A stretch of DNA of 64,000 nt, taken from positions 101,011,271 through 101,075,270 of the forward strand of contig NW_026262581.1 in the NCBI RefSeq assembly GCF_021869535.1, read 5' to 3'. Below the pieces are notes generated by a model. That model was not told the origin of the DNA, did not search any database, and worked only from the letters and a program-made list of their open reading frames with translations. Shown one piece after another: positions 58,505-64,000 of this stretch. Origin of the DNA: Mytilus californianus (lineage: Eukaryota > Mollusca > Bivalvia > Mytilida > Mytilidae). The stretch's first letter is position 1. Every line of letters begins with the position of its first letter. The translations under genes were made by a program, and so were the position numbers.

Positions 58505-61390
58505 TCACGTAAATTTAAATCTATTATCATACTGTAAAAAATATAAGTTATTAACTCCAAGTATAGGATAATTAAGATTATCCCACCATATCAAAAGATC
58601 TCTATCATATAACTCATTTTCATTTTTTACAGCTATGTTTTCCTTAACTCTTCTAACATACTGTTCATTTTGTAAAAGTGTATTGTTTAGGATCCACAAA
58701 CCAGGACCTCTTTCTATGTTATTACAGTTTAAATTCAATATAACAAAAGCATGATCACTTAAACTAATTAAGTTATAATATAGATTTGGATACATGGTGA
58801 CAACTGTCTACTAACTAAAAAATAATCTATCATACTCTGTTGTCACTCATTATTACGAATTCGTTTCCATGAAAATATTCTACTGTGGGTGTTTCTAGTA
58901 CGCCACGCATCATATACATCCTTATCATTTACTATTTGGTATAATTTTCTACAAGGTTCATCTACAATACGTTTTATTTTACCACCTTTGTCTCAATTAG
59001 ACAAACTAGAATTGAAGTCGCCTCCAATATTTAGGTTTTCCATATTCTCCATATACATTTTCACAAATTCGAAGAACTCTGTTCTTTCAGTTATCGTATT
59101 TGGTGCATATTACGATATAATATTATACAATGTTTTATTTACAAAAAATGTTACATGTAAAAATCTATCTTTTTCATCAGAATAAACAGTTTGTATCTTA
59201 TCTTTACAATAGTTGTTTGCAAGTACAGCAACACCTAGTCTATAATTCAAACCATTGTTACTAATGATTTTACCTGAATATAAATGTTTTATACTATTTA
59301 TATAAATGTCATCCCAAAATGTCTCTTGCAAAAGTACAATGCTATTTTTTTTATCATCAACAATACTAACAAAATTCTGAAAGTTATTTACACATCTAAG
59401 TCCATTACAGTTAATTGAACATATAATTACTATTGTAAAGATGAAATAAAATAAAATAAAATTACATATTTCTCCATTGTTTACATCTTAGTACTTTCAA
59501 CATTTTGACCTACATATCTAACACATTTACCATCTAGATTAGGAGTAGCTTTAATTCTTGATCTCCTATCCAGCTTTTGCTCTTTCTTTATTAAGTTTTC
59601 GAGCTTCTTTAGCACTAATAAATTTACCCTCATCATTCATAACATCACCACCACTATTTGTATCCAGTATTTCTACTGAACTTTCAGACCCATCACCAGA
59701 ACAGACATATAATTCTATATTTTCTTTTGCACCTTCAGTGGTGATTACTTCATCACAAACCGGGGTGCCAAATATTTCATTCAATGAGAAACTATCCTCC
59801 ATATCAACATTATTGATTTCTCCACTTCCTCCTACAACAGTATCATAAGAAGGAGTGCTATCATCATCTCTCTTAATTTTTTTACCTTCGCTAAATTATC
59901 TGTCTGTTCCAGCAACAAGACTTTAATTCTCAATTATATCTTTTTCAATTGAGATATCTGTTCTATGATAATCATTGTCATTAATACCATCCTCTGAGAT
60001 CCTCCGCTTCCTCTTTAAACCATCTTTGAGCTCCATTTTGCTCATTGTGCACTTCTCCTTCTACTATATTTAGATTTAAAACTTCTGTTTTTCCGGTTTT
60101 GTCAGACCCATCCGATTGTATTTTAGTTGCAGGGTCTTGTTACGCTTCATCTTCAGTAACGTTTTCATTTAATAGACAATCATTGTCATGTACATTTTTA
60201 CTTACAAAAGATTTTACCACGGTTTCGGTATCCTCATCATCAGCATGATTTTCGCCTGGTCTTTTTTGTATGATTATTTCTGAACCATTTTCATTGGCTT
60301 CCATACAGTCTGTTAAAGGTTGAGAACATTCTGCACCTACACATACGCACGGATACTTGGTACAATCTGTACAAGGACATACGCTATGATTACTTCGGCA
60401 TTGATGACATTTACATACACATGGAACTGGGTCACATGTGTAGCAAGCACATATGCACTCCGTATTTCCGCATGTCCTACATTTACACTTGCAGAAATAT
60501 TTTCCACAGTCCAGACAATTTCCTTTATTTGCTTCTCGGTTATGCTTTCGTGTTTCCATCTCGTTGAAGGCTTGCATACGCATTTTTTGGCTCGACAACT
60601 TTTCTTTGCATGTCCAATATTTCCACATCCATAACACACAAAATATGGACAGTCTTTTCTCATATGCTCAGGAGATGAGCACTCTGAGCAAACCTTTGCT
60701 TGGTTGTTATGAACTACACGATAGTATGTTGTATTAGTGCCAATTTTAAATGGCATTGTCCACGTTAACGCTACCACTCCTCACGAATCTAGTACCATCA
60801 GCAACCGGAGTACCAGGTATGGTTCGCCTAAACACAGGTGAAACTACTTTCACTCTTTTACTTTTAATCTTACTTTTAATTCATGGTCACCAATATAAGA
60901 CGGTAGTTTTATAACTGAAACAACAGTTATGTCTGAAAACATCATACTGCACTCGAAATCTCTATTAACAATTTCTGCTCCCCGTAACAACTTAAATGCA
61001 TTTTCTTTACAGTCAAATGTTACATCATATAACGATCAATCACTTTGAACTACTGCTTATACAGTGTTCATTCCGGTTATAATCTCAATATCTCCTTTCA
61101 CAACCTTTTCCCCAACTACTTTTGTCGGATTTTTTTCTTAACTAAATGTACATTATCGCTATTAATATTTATTATCAGTAACATAATTCTGTTTTGAAAA
61201 CCGATTTCTTGTATCCCTTGAGTTTCTACGTGAATTTCCAGCATTTTGAAAATTTTGCTCCGACTGAGACATTATTGCTTTTCAAAGCAAGTACAACTCA
61301 ACAAATAAGGACAAGCGCCCCTAAGTCAACCCCCTCTTCCAAACGATTAAATCATCAGAGAAGGGGTAAAAAACGTATAAATCAACAGTT
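58505..61390 (-). mobile_element. non-LTR retrotransposon C: ORF1 and ORF2 endonuclease part
   Basis: ORF1 starts at about 61282 (MSQSEQNFQNAGNSRRNSRD). Its middle part has CCHC knuckles, CSECSSPEHMRKDC and CYGCGNIGHAKKSC (60640-60700). After a frameshift near 60600 come five 12-residue Cys repeats (60350-60530), then an acidic tail to about 59566. ORF2 begins near 59430 with SINCNGLRCVNNFQNF and LLQETFWDDIYINSIK, an AP-endonuclease, and stops in the ERGPGLWILNNTLLQNE block at 58505. The reverse transcriptase is missing. Frames are broken in several places. It is related to, but clearly different from, element A. Confidence 0.8.
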
Positions 61391-61394
61391 TTGA

Positions 61395-61603
61395 TGCGTC
61401 TGTCATACAAGTGAGAGGTTTAGCTAGCTATAAAACCAGGTTCAATCCACCATTTTCTACATAAGAAAATGCCTGTACCAAGTCAGGAATATGACAGTTA
61501 TCCATTCGTTTGATGTGTTTGAGCTTTTGATTTTGCCATTTAATTAGGGACTTTCCTTTTTGAATTTTCCTCGGAGTTCAGTATTTTTGTGATTTAACTT
61601 TTT
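61395..61603 (+). repeat. Penelope-like tail, solo copy
   Basis: GCGTCTGTCATACAAGTGAG to TTCAGTATTTTTGTGATTTA. It lies exactly between the 5' end of retrotransposon C and the first full satellite unit, where the right half of satellite copy 0 would be expected. Confidence 0.8.
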
Positions 61604-61916
61604 ATACATATATTGATGTTGTCACATGCAATGCACTCGATCTTCAAAAATTCGACTGCGTTCATTAGCCTTTCATTATTCATTTAAAATCCCGATTTTG
61701 TTTTACCACTAGTCAATTACTAGAACATATCCATAAAAATGTCTTTCAATAGATCGAAAATATGCATAAACTCTTAACAGAACATATCCATAACATAGTC
61801 CTCCACCAGAACTGCTATACTATTCCACATTTATAAGTCTTTTTGTTGATAACCTTAGGTCTGTCAGTAACAAGATGAGAATAAAACCCTATTTTCTGCT
61901 GGCAAAAATTATGCCA

Positions 61917-61933
61917 CGTTCCTTGGTGGGCTC

Positions 61934-61971
<38 letters not shown>
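61917..61971 (-). pseudogene. tRNA-Asn-like, copy 1, 3' part
   Basis: The complement carries the anticodon arm TTCGG-CTGTTAA-CCGAA (anticodon GTT, Asn), variable loop, T arm with an intact GGTTCGAGCC B box, and a 3' acceptor strand (AAGGAAC) that mispairs with GTCTCTG at two positions. The 5' part lies 700 bases away (62671-62705) because a retrotransposon inserted in the D-arm/anticodon-arm boundary. Confidence 0.85.
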
Positions 61972-62670
61972 TTTTTTTTTTATCTTTATTATATTCACAC
62001 TTGGTATATACATATCACAGTTTAGATTTACACATAAATGAAAACATTGTAATCAATAATTCTTCTTTCTCTGAAAAGAATCATATTCGGTATTTTTCAT
62101 TTACTATACATTTATAATGCATGAAATATTTTTCACGAACATAATTGTCTGGTTATGTACTTTTGTATATTCATATATATATCATATTCAATAGAAAAAC
62201 ATCAAGTCCTTATACTAATATTCTATCTCTTTCTTTTCTATCATTCAGCACATACATTCAAATTGATAAAAAGCTTACACAGAATACAAAGAAAACTCAA
62301 AGCGAAAAATGTTTGTAACGTCTTATTTTCCGACAGAGGACGAAAATTGATACAATCAGAAATGTAATTCGCACAGGGCTAGATTCCATTCCACCACGCA
62401 AATAAAATTTGAAGTATTAAATATCAAGTCATTCGTCAGCTATTTTAAGACAGGCAAATGAATCACAAAAAAGAATTATCAATATTCGGAAAAACTTTTT
62501 TTCACAACGTTCTCACAAAACCATACAAACTTTCTCTCTTACGAAATACAATACAATAAAATAAGAAAACAATTACAATTTTTTATTTGTCACAAAATCT
62601 ATAATATGCAGCATTCTTTTTCTCACTGCATCAGTCATTAGTTTTGTCGTTCTTACATCATGAAAATCTT
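61972..62670 (-). mobile_element. non-LTR retrotransposon B, 5'-truncated, in tRNA-like sequence
   Basis: The A-tail (T-run 61972-61980 on plus) is at the left. At the right end the minus strand reads a 32-codon frame DFHDVRTTKLMTDAVRKRML then HIIDFVTNKKL and a stop, the likely ORF2 C-terminus, then about 590 bp of 3' UTR. CAGCCGAACGCGCTAA is repeated on both sides (61956-61971 and 62671-62686), a 16-bp target-site duplication made of tRNA sequence. Its 3' UTR does not resemble that of the element ending at 49506. Confidence 0.85.
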
Positions 62671-62705
62671 CAGCCGAACGCGCTAACCAATTGCGCCACA
62701 GAGAC
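62671..62705 (-). pseudogene. tRNA-Asn-like, copy 1, 5' part
   Basis: The complement reads GTCTCTGTGGCGCAATTGGT then TAGCGCGTTCGGCTG: acceptor 5' strand, D arm with the A-box pattern, and start of the anticodon arm. It includes the right copy of the 16-bp target duplication. Confidence 0.85.
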
Positions 62706-63146
62706 TCGCATGTCAAACTGTATAATATTAAGGTAGTGAAGTTTTTACCTTGTCATATTGTCATATACTGTATACACCATAAGGATGAATTATATTGACC
62801 AATTAATTATAACGGTCTAATCTACACTATCTTATACATATATTGATGTTGTCACATGCAATGCACTCAATCTTCAAAAATTCGACTGCGTTCATTAGCC
62901 TTTCATTATTCATTTAAAATCCCGAGTTTGTTTTACCACTAGTCAATTACTAGAACATATCCAAAAAAATGTCTTTCAATAGATCAAAAATATGCATAAA
63001 CTCTTAGCAGAACATATCCATAACATAGTCCTCCACCAGAACTGCTATACTCTTACACATTTATAAGTCTTTTTGTTGATAACCTTAGGTCTGTCAGTAA
63101 CAAGATGAGAATAAAACCCTATTTTAGGTTGGCAAAAATTATGCCA

Positions 63147-63220
63147 CGTCCCTAGGTGGGCTCCAACCACCAACCTTTCGGTTAAAAACCGAACGCGCTA
63201 ACCAATTGCGCCACAGAGAC
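63147..63220 (-). pseudogene. tRNA-Asn-like, copy 2 (74 nt)
   Basis: Full cloverleaf length. Acceptor GTCTCTG pairs with TAGGGAC apart from one position; the D arm and the anticodon stem TTCGG/CCGAA are intact. The loop is TTTTTAA, so GTT is lost (TTT in the anticodon position), and the B box is GGTTGGAGCC with the invariant C changed. Probably not a working Asn tRNA. Confidence 0.8.
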
Positions 63221-63659
63221 TCGCATGTCAAACTGTAGAATATTAAGGTAGTGATGTTTTACCTTGTCATATTGTCATATACTGTATACACCATACGGAT
63301 GAATTTTATTGACCAATTAATTATAACGGTCTAATCTACACTATCTTATACTATATTGATGTTGTCACATGCAATGCACTCGATCTTCAAAAATTCGACT
63401 GCGTTCATTAGCCTTTCATTATTCATTTAAAATCCCGAGTTTGTTTTACCACTAGTCAATTACTAGAACATATCCATAAAAATGTCTTTCAATAGATCGA
63501 AAATATGCATAAACTCTTAACAGAACATATCCATAACATAGTCCTCCACCAGAACTGCTATACTCTTACACATTTATAAGTCTTTTTGTTGATAACCTTA
63601 GGTCTGTCAGTAACAAGATGAGAATAAAACCCTATTTTAGGTTGGCAAAAATTATGCCA

Positions 63660-63733
63660 CGTTCCTAGGTGGGCTCCAACCACCAACCTTTCGGTTAAAA
63701 ACCGAACGCGCTAACCAATTGCGCCACAGAGAC
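63660..63733 (-). pseudogene. tRNA-Asn-like, copy 3 (74 nt)
   Basis: Exactly 513 bp from copy 2, with the same TTTTTAA loop and GGTTGGAGCC. The acceptor 3' strand is TAGGAAC, with one more mismatch. These shared changes show copies 2 and 3 arose by amplification of an already mutated unit. Confidence 0.8.
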
Positions 63734-64000
63734 TCGCATGTCAAACTGTAGAATATTAAGGTAGTGATGTTTTACCTTGTCATATTGTCATATACTGTAT
63801 ACACCATAAGGATGAATTATATTGACCAATTAATTATAACGGTCTAATCTACACTATCTTATACTATATTGATGTTGTCACATGCAATGCACTCGATCTT
63901 CAAAAATTCGACTGCGTTCATTAGCCTTTCATTATTCATTTAAAATCCCGAGTTTGTTTTACCACTAGTCAATTACTAGAACATATCCATAAAAATGTCT

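Larger units (their letters stand above)
61604..64000 (-). repeat. 513-bp satellite array with tRNA-Asn-like sequence
   Basis: Units aligned on TATTGATGTTGTCACATGCA start at 61611, 62841, 63354 and 63867. The last two steps are exactly 513 bp; the first is longer because of a retrotransposon insertion. Units differ by only scattered substitutions. The array continues past the window end. Each unit carries one tRNA-Asn-like sequence on the minus strand, with a T-run a few bases beyond its 3' end that could terminate pol III transcription. Confidence 0.95.

Noticed and set aside
60320-60737. Plus-strand frames rich in Thr and Tyr
   Set aside because: They are antisense shadows of the cysteine-rich ORF1 of retrotransposon C.
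63147-63733. Functional tRNA-Lys genes (TTT in anticodon position)
   Set aside because: The fold is that of tRNA-Asn with a mutated loop, the B box lost an invariant C and the acceptor stem has mismatches; more likely pseudogenes.

Overview
The window is A+T-rich eukaryotic DNA with small exons, GT/AG introns and a very high load of decayed mobile elements. Dispersed repeats, an exon coding for a molluscan-style PAN domain, a C-type lectin, a universal stress protein and a Toll-like receptor relic point to a bivalve mollusc, most likely a marine mussel (Mytilus-like). This is inference from remembered repeat and family patterns, not from a search. Nothing looks bacterial, and there is no operon, CRISPR array or organelle gene.

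Layout. 0.5-2.9 kb (minus): a Toll-like receptor reading frame broken by stops and frameshifts, with a coiled-coil frame just 3' of it. 3.8-7.6 kb: a SINE, a reverse-transcriptase scrap and a dispersed repeat. 8.1-15.9 kb (minus): a universal stress protein gene. Three exons are recognised; its long first intron holds a MULE transposase relic and a non-LTR retrotransposon. 16.1-17.4 kb: a foldback DNA element with 6-bp target duplications. 18-25 kb: dispersed repeats, a Penelope-like relic, a SINE and a LINE tail. 25.5-27.3 kb (minus): two exons of a C-type lectin. 28.6-37.9 kb: repeats, including two copies of a 475-bp terminal-inverted-repeat element, tandem ~160-bp arrays and a Penelope-like element beside an inverted copy of its tail. 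38.3-38.9 kb: a pogo-type transposase relic. 39.2 kb: a 50-bp minisatellite. 40.4 kb (minus): a PAN-domain first exon. 42-43 kb: another Penelope-like copy. 44.4-46 kb (plus): an EGF-EGF-transmembrane gene fragment with one frameshift. 46-49 kb: more dispersed repeats.

49.25-64 kb: a 513-bp satellite whose unit carries a tRNA-Asn-like sequence on the minus strand. The array is split by about 12 kb of nested non-LTR retrotransposons of Tx1/L1 type. Two retrotransposon 3' ends of different sequence sit within about 3 bp of the same position in the tRNA-like sequence, and one has a 16-bp target-site duplication. This apparent site-specific targeting of a tRNA-derived satellite is the most interesting observation in the window.

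Functionally, the host genes that can be recognised (TLR relic, C-type lectin, PAN and EGF surface or secreted proteins, stress protein) suggest an innate-immunity and stress-response neighbourhood. They do not form one pathway, and most are incomplete in this window.
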